Assembly (NCBI GenBank): GCA_028583405.1
Contig: CM053257.1
Location: forward strand, 32,590,636-32,654,635
Reading direction: 5' to 3'
Source: Pogonophryne albipinna
Lineage: Eukaryota > Chordata > Actinopteri > Perciformes > Artedidraconidae
DNA: 64,000 nucleotides
In this document: piece by piece, positions 23,277-36,304 of the stretch
How the letters are laid out: the number at the start of each line of letters is the position of its first letter
How positions within the stretch are numbered: the stretch's first letter is position 1
Made by a program: the position numbers and the translations under genes
The notes under the pieces: generated by a model
Seen by the model: only the letters and a program-made list of their open reading frames with translations
Told to the model about the DNA's origin: nothing
Database searches by the model: none

Positions 23277-24734
23277 TAATACACTAACAGGACATTTTTA
23301 ATGCGAAATGACTTCTCACACGGTTTAATTAATGAGCGGTAAATACGCTTTGAGAAGTTAAAAAGCATTTAGTCTGATAACAAAACAAACTGTACAAAGC
23401 TGATGCTCATCAATGCTGACATGTATCATATTTATTAAAAAGAGGGGTTTATTTCTTAATATTGTGTGGTATATTTAATCCACACATATATTAGATTTGT
23501 GTTCTATTAACCCACATTCCCAGGATCAAATATATCGTTTTATTATGGCACTCTTGTTGTTTTTGTTGCCCTAAATTACTTTAACATCACGTCTAGGCTG
23601 GCAGATTGTATTTTTAGGGGAATCTGTGTGTTTTAGATGCACAGCTTTGCTTCCTCGTGAAACACACTTCCAGTCGCAGGTTTTTATGAGCAGGAATCTG
23701 GGGGCCGCTGTCTCTAATGAACCATCTCTCGTCATTTAGAGTTTTCCAACACGCCTTAGTTACAGAGGAACTGTGTTTTTGTATCATTCACATCCCCCTG
23801 GAACAATAATCATGTCCCACTTGTGCAGCACTTTGTCATTATTTATTATTCTGCTGTGACACAAATCTTCCGATGAAGGAGGAAACTGTAGAACTGAAGT
23901 CATCCAAAAATCATTTTGTCCCAAAGAGAGTTGTTAATAAAGACTGCTCAAGGGGAAGAGAGGGTGACTTTTAGAACGTTTCCACAGCAGTGTTCCCAAA
24001 CCTAAATGCATGAATAGACTTTATTTAATGATTACACAAATCCTAAATACGATCAACCTGAACAGACCCTAATGTAGAAAACCCCGTTTCATCCTCATGA
24101 CTTGCTATCAAGGAACAATGAGTTGAAGTACACATATTCTTATTTCACATTTCATAGTTTATATTCTAAAATTCATTCATAGCATTCTATTTCCATCTAA
24201 ATTACTGCTTTATTTAATTTGTATTGCTATTTAACTGTATTTTATTACGGTGTAAAATATTTCTTGTTTTATATTAGATTTCTTGTTTTTTATATTTTAT
24301 GTATGCACCATGACATCAAGTCAAATTCCTAGTATGTGCGAACCTACCTGGCAATAAACCTGTTTCTGATTCTGATAAAAACACAAAATGTTATTAGAAA
24401 TGATTTCAACTTGGGTAAGAAAAGTGTGACACTCATGTGTGTCGCTGAGAAAGACAAATGAAATGAATTTTGTCTTGAACAAAGTACATTTTCTCTGGAT
24501 TTGCCTAGCCCAAATGTTCCTTTGTAGTGTGAGAGTGTTGGAAAGATATGTGGCTTGTAAAAAAAATGGGTCCAGTATTTACTCTGGTGACTATGGGGCG
24601 AAATAATTGGTCATAATGTGTGTTCACAGCGGCGTTGGTGAAATCTAAGTGAGACAGATACAGAAAGCTGAGTCTCAGGGAGCCAATTTCTTTCTAAACT
24701 ATCACAGTACAGAAGCTAAGGAAGCTCTCAACCT

Positions 24735-24845
24735 ACTTAAAGGGGCCCTATGAAAGATAGATAGAGAGATAGATAGATAGATAGATGGATAGATAGATGG
24801 ATAAATAGATAGATACTTTATTGATCCCAATTTGGGAAATGTTTG
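24735..24845 (-). repeat. GATA microsatellite joined to a LINE tail
   Basis: A GATA run (about 24755-24812) is followed by ACTTTATTGATCCCAATTTG, the inverted 3' end of a common fish LINE. A half-end of a TTAA-type MITE (TTAAAGGGGCCCTATG) abuts on the left. Confidence 0.65.
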
Positions 24846-25125
24846 CGTAGATATTCAAGGTTGGGGTATCTGACATACATACTGACACTACAAAAGTAGG
24901 ATTGAGACATTTTTCTTAAAACTCTACAGTAGAAACACAGCTAGAAATAAAGGGAGAGACCGAGGGAATGACATACCCAGTGGCGTCCACAGTTGTTGGA
25001 CGTGTTGATTTAAAAGAATGGTTCCTTAAGCTTTTCCTTCAAACGTCAGGATAATACTGTGTTCATGGAGAAATCTCTTGAGTATACGTGACAATATGTT
25101 CCCTTTTCCTGCTTTAATGATCCCA

Positions 25126-25467
25126 TCAAAGGTCAGTGAGCAGATGCTGCAGCAGTACTGTCACAGAGGGATGTTCTGTGTGTTTGACCGCAGCATTAAT
25201 CTCTGCAGTGAGCAAATGTGAGACTGGTTTGTCACTTCGCAGCAGACAAATCAGACCATCTGAGGTCCCACATGTACCATCTCTGAATGAAGTGACCTCC
25301 TTTTGGAGCTGAACTAGTTTCAAAGACCAACGGATACAGCTCTCATCACATTCAATATGTACAGAGAATGGCGAGACACACACATCCCCTAAAAGCTGCC
25401 TCTCCTCCTCAAAAGATGGCATTACGTTGAGCAGACGAAGCTTTAAATTAAAGTCAACATCCGGCAC
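25126..25467 (-). other. Unrecognised 113-codon open frame
   Basis: An ATG-started minus-strand frame with mixed, protein-like composition (it includes SFEEERQLLGDVCVSPFS and HIECDESCIRWSLKLVQLQK) and a stop after HLLTDL. I do not recognise the family. There is no bounded transposon around it, no convincing splice signals that I could place, and no neighbour that suggests a role. It may be a relic of a retrocopy or chance. Confidence 0.25.
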
Positions 25468-25859
25468 AGAGAGCGCGTTTGCATGGATTTTTTCAGTCCT
25501 ATTTTTTCTTCACGCTACCATCTGTCTGTCCACTGGCTTTTCACTGTTTAATCAGAGCAATATGATGCAAGGAGGGTTGATCCGTCTGGAGATATACGTC
25601 CTCTGAGGCTTCTGGGAAGTAACTGTGGCTTTCTAGAGCACCTCTGAAAATGGAGGCTGCTTTGGGCTATGTCAGCCTCCTTTTAAAGGGGGTTTCTGTG
25701 ACTTTGAGGCATCTTGTATTAGACGAACACCGTCCTGGTAATGCATACGGGACTACGTGTTTGCTGGAAGCATTTTGAGAGTGACCTGTGTTTATTTTTA
25801 GCATGTTTTTTGGTCTTGAAACTAAACCTTGTTCTTCGTTTTGGCATTCTTTCTCAGTC

Positions 25860-26015
25860 CAATCATCCGTAAAAAACTTCCTCTCCTGTCTTTCCTCCTA
25901 GCTCTTCTCCGGGCAAGCCTTTGAAATAAGTTGCCGCAGTAATCCCTTAATCAGAGCGTCTGGGATTACCACAGAAGCCTCAATTACTGCCCTCCATCAC
26001 CACTGGCAATTGTTG
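25860..26015. promoter_or_regulatory. Possible non-coding regulatory element
   Basis: Unique, balanced-composition sequence with inverted bicoid/OTX-type motifs TAATCCC (25940-25946) and GGGATTA (25962-25968), plus TTAATCAG between them. Conservation cannot be judged from one genome. Confidence 0.2.
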
Positions 26016-27573
26016 AGCCTGCAGTATGTGATTTACATCCTCCAACTAGTGCACTGATGAAGAACAATATGTACTAATGTGACACGCTGCTTTATCCACA
26101 TAAAGACAACCCCAAATCTCTGACCAAACTGTCTGCAGTTGAGATGCATTGTGGGTAATGTATGCGACAGGTGTTATGGACAAAAAATTCAAATATCTTT
26201 GGTTCATTTGCATTGATTTAAAGTGTTTTAAATATTTTTTATGTTTCATAATTTAGTCTGACCTTGCCTATTTGTTAGCCATGTTGTCGAGTCAAGAGAA
26301 ATTATTTAATTAAAGCTTGAAACATATCAGAGTTTATCACTAGCTAAAGGTGTGGCGATTTTATTAGCCACACTAGTGACTCAAAGGATGGTTAGCCTAA
26401 CTCTTAATTTGACATTTTCGTAAATCTTTTGTGAAATTATTTAACAATTTTCGGATGGATTGCCATAAAACTTGGCACTTAACTTCTTGCTCCCCTCAGG
26501 AGGAATTGTAATACCTACGTTAAACTTGATTATATAGCCAAAATCTGCTCAATGTTTCATATATATTCAAAAACCAGCTAAACTAATGCCATTCTCATCA
26601 GCCTTAGAGGAAGATTTAACATGTTTTAGCATGCTAACAAGCTAAACTAAGATGCTAAACTCAGGCTGTGACCTGAGTCTTGAGTATGGTCCAGCCTCAC
26701 AGAACTGTAAGTGTTGTTATTACACACAACAACATCATAATAGTGAAAAGAATAGTAAACATTACTGGGCTTTCGAAGTGACTCAGATCAGTTACACTGG
26801 TGATTCAGATTGAGTTGTGCTGTGTGGAAGTACACAAGGTTTTCAATCGTACCCTCTTATACCTGGGGAGTTAAGTCTGTCCCAGAATGCACTTGGGGGG
26901 ATGGGACGGGCATGAGTGTTTCAGAGTCTCCTGTTCAGCAGAGCGTTGGGAGGAAGGCAGAGCAGCCGGAGGCAAAGCATGCAAATACAGAGAGGAACAT
27001 GCAAACTCCCCGCAGACAGGAAGCTACAGCGCTGGTGATACGGGCTTCAAGGTGAATGCTCTCCCAACGACACACAGAGAGATCATTTGAACACATCGTA
27101 CTGCCAAAACAGGGACACTCACATGATTTAACATCAAATTCAGTCCTAGAAAACATTTGTTCTAAGTGTTATAAGGTAGCTAGAGAGAAGGTTTGTCAAG
27201 TGAAGTAAATAAACCAACATTATGGTTTCATTATTAGAGACTACAACAGCATATCAGACTCTTTTCCGCTTGCTTCTGTGCATGAAGGCAATCCTACTTT
27301 CCATATTCCAAGTATTCATACTGTTATAACACATTTGTATCTGTAACTCATGCATGGATTTGCCTCTTCTGTCAAGCGAAACATTAACCCATGGTCGATA
27401 AAAGGCTTTCACAAACCTTTTCCTTTTTATTTAAATTGAATTTGTCTTTTTTGCAGCAATTAGTTTATAATTTAATAAGTAAATTAGTAGATGATACAAA
27501 GAAAACTATCAGTTGATCATTTGAATTCTACGGAGCCCCTAAAGGGACATGAAAAAAAAAAAAGAGAGAGAAA

Positions 27574-27683
27574 AAAAAAGTCGGGATAACGGGTTAGTTT
27601 CTCGTGCTCACGAGATACTTTGTCGTGCGCACGACAAAGTATCTCGTGAGCACGAGAAACTAACCCGTTATCCCGACTTTTTT
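27574..27683. repeat. 110-bp perfect palindrome without spacer
   Basis: The sequence reads identically on both strands around the centre 27628/27629 (GTCGTGC|GCACGAC), extending through GTCGGGATAACGGG to six flanking A/T pairs. I checked each half against the other; no mismatch. It lies in the left arm of the 27535-29475 element. Confidence 0.95.
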
Positions 27684-27993
27684 GTTGTTGAGAAAGTTAC
27701 CGGTGCGCCATGGAGGAAGTGGAGCACACAGGAGAAATGGGGAAATGACAGTGCATACATTATTTGAGATATATTTCGAACTCAGACTTCATTTTAAGGA
27801 CATTTCGGCCAGGGGGGTGTGGTTAAAACGTAGCAGCCTGCGGTCACTCCAGGAGGCAGCGGGACGTGTAACTCAGACTCTGAAGAGCAGCACCAGCGCG
27901 CAAAGAACTTTTACGCACCGCCTACACTGTGTTTACCTTCATTAGAACAGCTAAAGAGCGACCGCAGGCTGCTACGTTTTAACTACACACCTC

Positions 27994-27994
<1 letters not shown>

Positions 27995-28024
<30 letters not shown>

Positions 28025-28052
28025 CTCTACACACACACACACACACACACAT
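27995..28052. repeat. (AC)n runs
   Basis: Two AC runs separated by a CTCT interruption, inside the 1.9-kb element. Shorter TG runs follow at about 28118-28163. Confidence 0.9.
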
Positions 28053-28303
28053 CGAACTGCCCGATTACTCCCCCTTTTATTAGTTTTATGAAGGAGATGT
28101 CCGGTCACCAAGGCGCATGATGTGTGTGTGTGTGTGCTCTGCTCCGCTCTGTGTGTGTGTGTGTTCTGAGTGTTTGTTTCCCTATAAAACAGCAGGTACT
28201 CTGAGAGCAGGCCCGGTTCTAGAACAAAATGACTCACGGTGCATCTGAGATTAGAGAGGGTGCAGTGGTAAAGTGCTATTTTTATAAGTGGGGAGTGGAT
28301 CTA

Positions 28304-28392
28304 ACACCTTCTAGGGGGGTTCCTCACCTCCTCTAGGGGAGTCTTCACCTCCTCTAGGGGGGGTCCTCACCTCCTCTAGGGGGGTCCGGGGG
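28304..28392. repeat. Short tandem repeat, CCTCACCTCCTCTAGGGG unit
   Basis: Three to four imperfect units of about 24 bp, inside the nested hAT element. Confidence 0.75.
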
Positions 28393-28524
28393 CATGCTCC
28401 CCCGAGAAGATTTTTTTTTAAATATTGAAGTTAAAAGCATCAATCTGGTGCACTTTGAGAGCAAAATCAAGAGATCTATGGATCTATGTGCTCTTTGCTT
28501 GATTCATGCCTTCCCAGTCCCTTA

Positions 28525-28860
28525 TCAGGTACAAGAGCATGGCGCCATGTTGTTGTAGCCAGTTGTGGTGAAGGCATCTGACTTACTTGAACCAAAATGT
28601 CTACATGCATAGCAGAAGATGGCATCTTTTTCACATGAATATTCCAGCCAATCTCTGTTTTGAAACCATGAGCTGCAAAATGAGCGCCTTACCCCACTGT
28701 ACAGGCGAGTTGGGTACTTTTTTAAAATATACCTGCAGGCTCTGTTTTGCCGAGGTCCTCTGGCACTTGCGGGCCGCTGAGGGGCAACGAAGATGGCTGC
28801 GGCTGCTCCGCCTCCGTGGGCGAGGCGGGCAAAGCCAACGAGTCGGGCGTTAGTGTCCAC
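28525..28860 (-). pseudogene. hAT transposase fragment with TTF-type zinc finger
   Basis: An open frame of 111 codons. The C-terminal half (RSFCSSWFQNRDWLEYS, then KDAIFCYACRHFGS and AFTTTGYNNM) matches the TTF-type zinc finger at the N-terminus of ZMYM/hAT-Ac transposases. The conserved Cys residues in FCYACRHF are visible. The downstream RNase-H-like catalytic region and dimerisation domain are missing, so this is a DNA-binding remnant of a deleted transposon, not a functional gene. The first 40 residues are low complexity and may not be coding. Confidence 0.65.
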
Positions 28861-29499
28861 GACAGTGGCCGCGGGTAACGTAATGTCCCCATGATCGGAA
28901 CTGTTATTACCTGCAGTAGATGCAGTGTTACTGCTGGCGATAAGGGCTGGTTGTTTTAACCATTTTCACAGGTCACGCGCACCTGACATAATAACGTTAC
29001 TTACCGTTTAAATTGACCAAATAAATGCAGCAGACAATGTTATTTAACCACAATTACAATTTATTTTATTTCAACTATATATTTTTTTTTTTCCCTTTTA
29101 ATTTTTCAAATGAGGGTGCATAACGACTCAACTGAGGGTGCAATGCACCCTTGTGCACCCCCGTAGAACCGGGCCTGTCTGAGAGTCACGGACATTAATT
29201 CATAGATCAAAGCAGACTGGTTTACAGACTCTTCTGTTTTGCCAATTCGGTGCTTAAACAAGTTCGAAATATATCTCAAATAATGTATGCACTGTCATGT
29301 CCCCACGTAAACATAACAGTCTGTAATGAAATGGTTGTCTCCTGTGTGCTCCACTTCCTCCTTGGCTCACCGGTAACTTTCTCAAAAATGTGCGCACGAG
29401 GAACTAACCCGTTATCCCTTTTTTTCTCTCTCTTTTTTTTTTCATGTCTCTTTAGGGACTTCGTAGAATTGCCTCAATAGGAGTATTGATGTTTAAAAT

Positions 29500-30780
29500 G
29501 TTGCACCAGTTATATTAATGGCTTTTCTTAGAAGGTGTTGAGCAAAGGTTTGCTGCAGCAGGACAGACATGTACCTACAGTCCAGTTTTACGGGTTATTT
29601 CTCTGCACTTTAACAAACGGAGAATCACCCGCTCTTTCCAGTAGTGGCTCTCATTGCTGCCTCTAAAACAGGCGCCTTAATTAACTGCAGCTCTGGAGAG
29701 ACCCCATTTTTGGAAGTGCAATGACCTTCAAAAGTGTGCAGTGTCCTCCTTTCCCTCTCACTGCGTTATGGATGGACACTTTGCAGAAGCTCTTCCTCTC
29801 TGCTGCACAGCGCCGGCTGTCTTTCTCACACAAGGTGCCCATAATTCAAATGATGAGTCATATGTTCGTGGAGCTGAATGCAAAGCAGCTCAGCCCACGT
29901 TAGAGTCCAGGTTCCCTTCCTGTCTGACCTTGAACAATGATTCTGAAACTGCTGAATGACTGGAGAGCAGGGCGTTGATCTTAGAGCAGCCATGCGTAGA
30001 ATAATTAATTTATCTAAGTACCTGGAGAGAAGTCAAAAATCTATATCAGCCTTAATGGTAAAGACTTTAGGATTATAAACTGGAATGTAATGCATTTGAG
30101 GCTTTATAAAGGCAACATAAGGAAAAACAAGTCATATCATAAAAAACGTAGTTAATAGTGCCACTTTCAGGTTCAGTTATTTACTCAAATCGCATTTGGT
30201 GACTCAGTTGAGAACACACTCATGATTGAATTGAGCTATTATGTAAAGGCTGCACTGTGTGCGGCACTCGAGGAGAACAGTGGGGTCATAAAAGAGGGAC
30301 CGCTAATCGTGTAATTGTTTCAGCACTACTCGGGATATTATATTGAATTCCCTTTGCAGGCAGCAATTACTTACAAATATGACATTCTGACCTAAGTGCG
30401 GGATAAGAGAAAAGGGTTCTTCCTCTGGGGAGCATTAATGTTTAAGAAAATGTCAGAGGAGGTCGCCAATAATGAGCATCGATTCACTGTGGACCGTGAA
30501 CATCGACAGCTCATTCAGATGTGTTAGCGTTTAGACCGAAGGCCACATCATCATTATTACATTGGTAGTATTGATTTCATGTTGTCCTTAATTTGTACTT
30601 TGATTTATTTTAGTCTCGAGTGGTGGTGAAAGATTACAAATGGCCTATAAAGCCGGACGAAGGATAGCCGTTTTCCACTGCTTTAATTACACTAACACCG
30701 GCGTAGATAAGCTGATCACCTCCAGGCTCTAGGCACCTGCTAGAGATATAAAAAAACTAAACAAGGATATTTAAAAAAAA
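29500..30780. other. Unique intronic sequence
   Basis: No bounded transposon, exon or RNA gene seen. AT-rich homeodomain-type words (CCTTAATTAACTGCAG at about 29677; GCTAATCGTGTAATTG at about 30302; GCAATTACTTAC at about 30363) make it a plausible place for conserved non-coding elements, but that is not testable here. Confidence 0.4.
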
Positions 30781-30794
30781 TGTCAAACTATTCT

Positions 30795-31180
30795 TTAAAG
30801 GTGGGGTAGGTAATTTCGGAGAAACCAGCTCGAGTGCGCTAGAATTTGAAAATACACAACCGGAGAAAATCTGCCACTTCCTTACAGAGCCCCTCCTCCA
30901 ACACACATGAACGCGCACATGACCAATGAGGGCACGAGATAAGTTTGTGCACAGATGGAAGGCTGACAGGCAGGTAGGCCATCCAGTTATTTTACCCGGG
31001 CCGGCTCAGATGATTGGTCGTGCTTTTTACAGAGCTACGGCTTCCACTGATGACATTTTTTTATGGATTTGTTGTCAAAGCACTTTAGATATTCATTGCT
31101 ATCGGGATGTTAAGAGCATTCCATGGAATATAACAAAAAGTGTATCTCGAGCCGGTTTCTCAAACTTACCCCACCTTTAA
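30795..31180. mobile_element. TTAA-flanked element, copy 2
   Basis: The ends AGGTGGGGTAGGTAAT (30799) and inverted AAACTTACCCCACCT (ending 31176) lie between TTAA on both sides. It is a shorter, internally deleted relative of 13268-14419 in opposite orientation, sharing the GAGAAACC(G/A)GCTCGAG end and CATTGCTATCGGGATGTTAA. Confidence 0.85.
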
Positions 31181-31199
31181 AGCGCAGGAAGGAACTAAC

Positions 31200-34130
31200 T
31201 TTGAAGTGAAAATATCACATTTGATTTTAGAGTACTTCACCGTATCTTAAAGAAAAGGTAGCCGCTACCAGAATACGCAAACCAAACTTTTTGCAGTCAA
31301 GTTTTGTAGAATAAAAAGACAATATCTGGGATTCTGCTGCATTGATTTAAATACTCCATTATTCAGTCTGACTTTGCTTGCATGTTGAGCCATTTTCCTT
31401 CTGTTTTTGGGTAAAAAAATACGTTTTTTTTCGTTAAAGTGTGAACAATTGTTAGAATTAAACATCTGCTATTGGCTAGTCACTCTAATGAAACATGCAT
31501 AGGTCGGGAGGAAACATCATTTTCCTTATAGTTAAGTATTAAAATACAAACAGCTGTTAATTTGTCTGCAGTTACTGGATCGTTTAGATGGGAAAATTGA
31601 CATTTGTGCTGCTGAAGATGTTGCAATACTAACGTCAAAGACAACACTATTATTTATGTGAAATTGGTTCAATTAAAGATGCGCTCGCAGAGATGCTCCG
31701 GGTCAGGGCAGGATGCGGCTCTCACCAATGATCCAGCTGGTGGATTACATAACACCGCCTTAAGGCTTTGTGCAGAGCAGCATGGGCCTCTCACTAACCT
31801 CAGAAGGGAATTACATGCAACTTCCCCAATGTGTCTGCGGAGGCTGAGCAGAGGCTCCAGGCTCATATGGAAACTGACTACACCACAACAGACACACAAA
31901 ACCATTTGAAAAACATGACACACGCAGAGCTTCACGCCTAATTTTTCCCGCACCGTGTCAAGTCGCTGAGATGTGTGTTTTTTGAACGTCCGCTGCCTAC
32001 AAAACTCTCAGGGTTGTACTGCAGGTTGTGTGGGGATTTTTTTGTCTAAATGTAGGACAGATTAGACACGCCTCTGTGCAGCCGACATCGTGCACTTCAT
32101 GGTAAGTGGAACATGGAGCAAGTGCATGCAGCAGCACTCTGTGACGTCCGCAGTCACAGTCGCTCCATCATTCCCTCGCAGTTTGAAGTGCGTTACATCA
32201 GCAGAGCGTCGGGGGAAAACATCCAGGGGTACTGAGGTTATGACTGCTGAGAGGGCAAAACACACTTATTGTTGATGACATCTGCTGGTCTTTGCTCGCT
32301 AAAAAACACTTATTCTACTATTTACTGAAGGTGTGGTGGTTCTGTTATATAATCAGTCAGACAAAGTAATACTACACTGTGAATATGCTACGAGAAAAGT
32401 CCTGTATTTAAAAAGCTGCAGTGGTGGAGAGTAGATTTAGTCAAGTGTACTATTTTTATATTTTGCCATACTTGTACTTTACTTTACCGTGTTATGAAAC
32501 TCACTAATTCTACTCCAGTATAGTTCAGACTCAATTACTTCACACTTAGCTACGAATAGGATATAAAAACCCATAATATGCTGATATTATATGATATGAC
32601 ATTGACAAACTTCAAGATTAAAATATTCAGAATAATAATATTCTGTTTTAACACTATTCTTTTGATACTCGTAACTTTTTTAATTCAAGACAAATACAGG
32701 AATATATACAGATTTGTTATACATATATATTGTCGTTATACTAACTGAATTTTCCTTTACTTAAAACAAATTCTGGATTATATTAGATTAGATTAGATTT
32801 CTACTGCTACGAGTATAAGTACTGAAAAAAACAAGTGCAGATAACGAGGTAATGTGCAAACTATTTACAAATGTATATGATTAAATAGTGAGATATGAAC
32901 ATGCAGTAAAAACGGGTATAGCTCAGTTATGGACAGTAGAGGAAAGTATTAAAACACTAGATCTGACATGTAGACTAAGTGGTAGGAATTTATACTACAG
33001 GTCAGTGATGGGGGGGGTGCTTCTTTAATGTCCTCTCTAACATCCTAAATCTATGTTTGTTATCACTGCGGTGGATGTTCTCCGTCTGACATCTGCATCA
33101 CGCCCCCCCCCCCTCCCTCACTTAGTCAGCGGCCCCCAGACACGATGTCCTGCTTTGACTTTGGGATGATCCGCCTCTCAGTCAGAGGCTCAGAGAACAC
33201 GTTCATTTAAGACCTGGAGACCCTTTATGACATATTTTCATAACAACCAGACAACGAGACAGCATGAGATATTTCTAACTCATGTTATGCTAATTTCCAG
33301 GTTCATATTAGTATGTTGCTCCTCTACTGTGACATGTCTACATGCTTTAATGTTCAGAAATGTCTTTATTTCTCTCATACTGCCTGTCTTTTCACCCTCT
33401 GTCTGAAACCAGAGCCCAATTTATTTATTATTTTTCTACAAACGTATCGCTTACTTGTTTTACAAATTGTGAGAAAAGGCATAAGAATTACCCAGAGCCC
33501 AAAATGACCCCTTCAGAATGTTTGGTTTGTCCAACAACAGTCTAAGCCTCATCATTCTTACTTATTAATACAAATTATAGAAAGTAAAAGCTGCAAATCC
33601 TCACATTTGTGAAGCTGGAACTATGACATAAAATATGTGTTAATGAATAACCCTGTCAATCAATTAAACAGCTTAACTTGAATTGATTTTCATAAATTGT
33701 TTGTGAAAAAGCCTTAAAGAAAGTGAAGCTGTCAGTTAAATGTAATAAAGAGAAGTCTCATGAGGAGAAAATATTAAAATTAAATACAAATATCTCAGGT
33801 TTAAATAACTGTACTTTGTTAAACTCCACTTCCGGTTTACAGAAAAACGTTTCTTATCACCATCATACTTGCTTGAGTATTATTCTGTAGCGGACATGAA
33901 AACAATCATTTTGATTGAGTCTCGGGACGTTTTGTTATCAGGGTCAGAAAGAAATTGTCTGGTGTAAAAGAGTTTTTCTAAATCTCAACAAATCCATTAA
34001 AAAGAACAAAACCAGCAATGAATCGATGCTAACAAGCGTCGCCAAACACTGATTCCTCCGAGTTACAGAGCTCCACTGTTCTCCAAAAAACTCATCAATG
34101 AGCCGCACTGTTGCACCGGGGGACATGTTG
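31200..34130. other. AT-rich intronic sequence without recognised features
   Basis: I see only an AAGTA/TACTTG-rich repeat fragment near 32430-32530, poly-G and poly-C runs near 33008 and 33102, and no exon or bounded transposon. Confidence 0.45.
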
Positions 34131-34143
34131 CTTCATCAGCATC

Positions 34144-34305
<162 letters not shown>

Positions 34306-34787
34306 CCTGCTGCTGATGCACACTCAACAGAGCTCAGTCAGCAACTATTTGAATATTTGTTTATGTATTTTTTAATGCAAAAATAGTATAACATGTTGTG
34401 TTGAGCCTCTCAAATATGGGTCCGGTAGAAACCATGTATCTCCATATGTGTTGATTTTGAGTGTTTGTGATAAACTGAAGGATGAAGGGTTCCTTTAGGA
34501 GAAAATTGTCCTATTTCTGAAGCTAAAAATACAACTGAAAAGCCCCTTGGATGATCCTGAAAAGGCTTCGTCACAAAGCCGAAAAGTGGGTTGTTTTTCT
34601 TGGAAACTCATAGAAAGTTGAGAGATGTGTTGTTCTCACAGAACAGTGACAAAGCTACAAGGACTTAAAGTAGCCCAACCTTCAACATCTACAGCAGTAA
34701 CATGCAACATACAGCAGTTTGAATAATGCAAGTATATGTTGTAGAACAAAAGACTGATGAAGAAAGATCATTTCAGTCCCAGAAAGT

Positions 34788-34789
<2 letters not shown>

Positions 34790-34853
<64 letters not shown>

Positions 34854-34922
34854 GGGGCGGGTGAAGCACTTGGTGTGCTAGAACTAGTCTGGGGGCGTTG
34901 ACAAAGCTTGTGTGTGTATGTT

Positions 34923-34971
<49 letters not shown>

Positions 34972-34972
34972 A
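34790..34972 (+). repeat. Microsatellite-flanked core, copy 2
   Basis: A TG run (about 34791-34850), the 75-bp core (34851-34928) and a second TG run (to about 34970). The core differs from copy 1 (18763-18840) by only a few bases. Confidence 0.85.
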
Positions 34973-36061
34973 CATTCATTTGTCAAAGTCAATTGAGAGC
35001 CATCTTGGGGGAGCAGCAGCAGTAAATGCTATGATTACTGTCTCTCTGTGTGTTATGTAATCCTGTTATGCCCTCTTGAGAACACTGTGCTCACATAACA
35101 CCACACATTCTCATTTTCCTTTAAACCGCACTTTGGATAACGGGTGGAAAAACAACAAATGTGTGAAATTGGAGGGTCTTCTCTGTTCCGCTTTAATATG
35201 AGAAATGTCTGGTACATTTTTAATTGTTTTAACCAGATCCTTTGACACTTTTAATAATCCTGCACCATTTAACACATACATATTTTAACTGTAGTGTATG
35301 TGAGTATATATTTACTGATATATATATGTATATGTTTTACTCCTGCCTTGATTACCTGCTGCTGCTGTAACATATATAATCTATACCCTTTCTTTCACTT
35401 TTAATATAACGAATACAATAGTGGATCTTAATTTATCACCTCCACATCCATTTCCATAAAAAGGTTTTATATTTAAGAAAATAAATTAGAGGCTTGTATT
35501 TTGAAAACCGGTCAACTGACGCCGTTGCCTGTCAGTCACTGGCTTCTGCGTTACCATGGAAACAACCTTGTGGCTCCACTCCGAGTCTAATTCTGTAGAA
35601 AAGAAGAAGCTTGTGTAGAAAAAGCAAGGAAAAAATAAAATAAAATAAGAAACCCAACAACAACAAAACATGGCCGCATGTATGAGTCATCTGCTAACAC
35701 ATACACTCGGCAGCTTTATCACAGCCTGTCAAAGCTTCCCCGGCACGATCATTGTAGCTTAACGCCTCGAACGAGAGAACAAAAGCAACACCAGACTGTC
35801 GGGGGGGAAAGACCACGAGAGGAGGGGACACCCACCTCTGACTCCCCTCCATCAAAGCTGCAGCCGGGGTGAATTACACCCGGTTACATCGTGAGAGGGA
35901 AATGATAACGAGAAATCTGTAACTTTTCTGAAAATCAAGTATTTTTTTTCAGCAAATATACCAATTATTCTCTGGTGTCTCAAATGGGAAATGTTCCCGC
36001 TTGACTCCACTTTATTTCATCTCACAGCCAACCTATTCCTGTGATTGCAATAATTGGGAAT

Positions 36062-36300
36062 AATAAGGGAATTGCATTCAATTTGGTAAATGGTAAATGG
36101 ACTGTACTTCTGTAGCGCTTTATCAGTCTTTACGAGCCCTCAGAGCGCTTTACATACTACAAGTCATCACACCTCAAAAGTCAAAGTCAACTTTATTGTG
36201 AATCTTCCAGTTTGTGTGTACAGACAGAGATCGAAATACCGTTTCCCACAATCCAGAATATAAAAACAAATGTATGTAAAAATATAAAAATATGTGTTCC
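36062..36300 (+). repeat. Two adjoining LINE/SINE tail fragments
   Basis: ATGGTAAATGGACTGTACTT with TAGCGCTTTATCAG and CAGAGCGCTTTACATAC is one common fish tail. It is followed by AAAGTCAACTTTATTGTGAA, a second LINE-type tail motif. Both are fragments. Confidence 0.55.
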
Positions 36301-36304
36301 AATA

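Larger units (their letters stand above)
28200..29185 (-). mobile_element. hAT element (internally deleted) nested in the 1.9-kb element
   Basis: Inverted ends CAGGCCCGGTTCTA (28208) and TAGAACCGGGCCTG (ending 29177), flanked by an exact 8-bp duplication TCTGAGAG (28200-28207 and 29178-29185). It is 970 bp. It retains part of a transposase frame on the minus strand (28525-28860) but lacks the catalytic domain. Confidence 0.9.
27535..29475. mobile_element. 1.9-kb inverted-repeat element, host of a hAT relic
   Basis: The left end (CTACGGAGCCCCTAAAGGGA at about 27528) and right end (its diverged complement, ending about 29469) are inverted copies. They share the GGGATAACGGGTTAGTT, GAGAAAGTTACCGGTG and GGAAGTGGAGCACACAGGAG segments and GACAGTGCATACATTATTTG, so the arms are about 240 bp. 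The middle holds inverted copies of CGGTCACTCC/GCAGCCTGCGG sequence, AC runs and the hAT insertion at 28208-29177. Family unknown to me. Confidence 0.7.
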
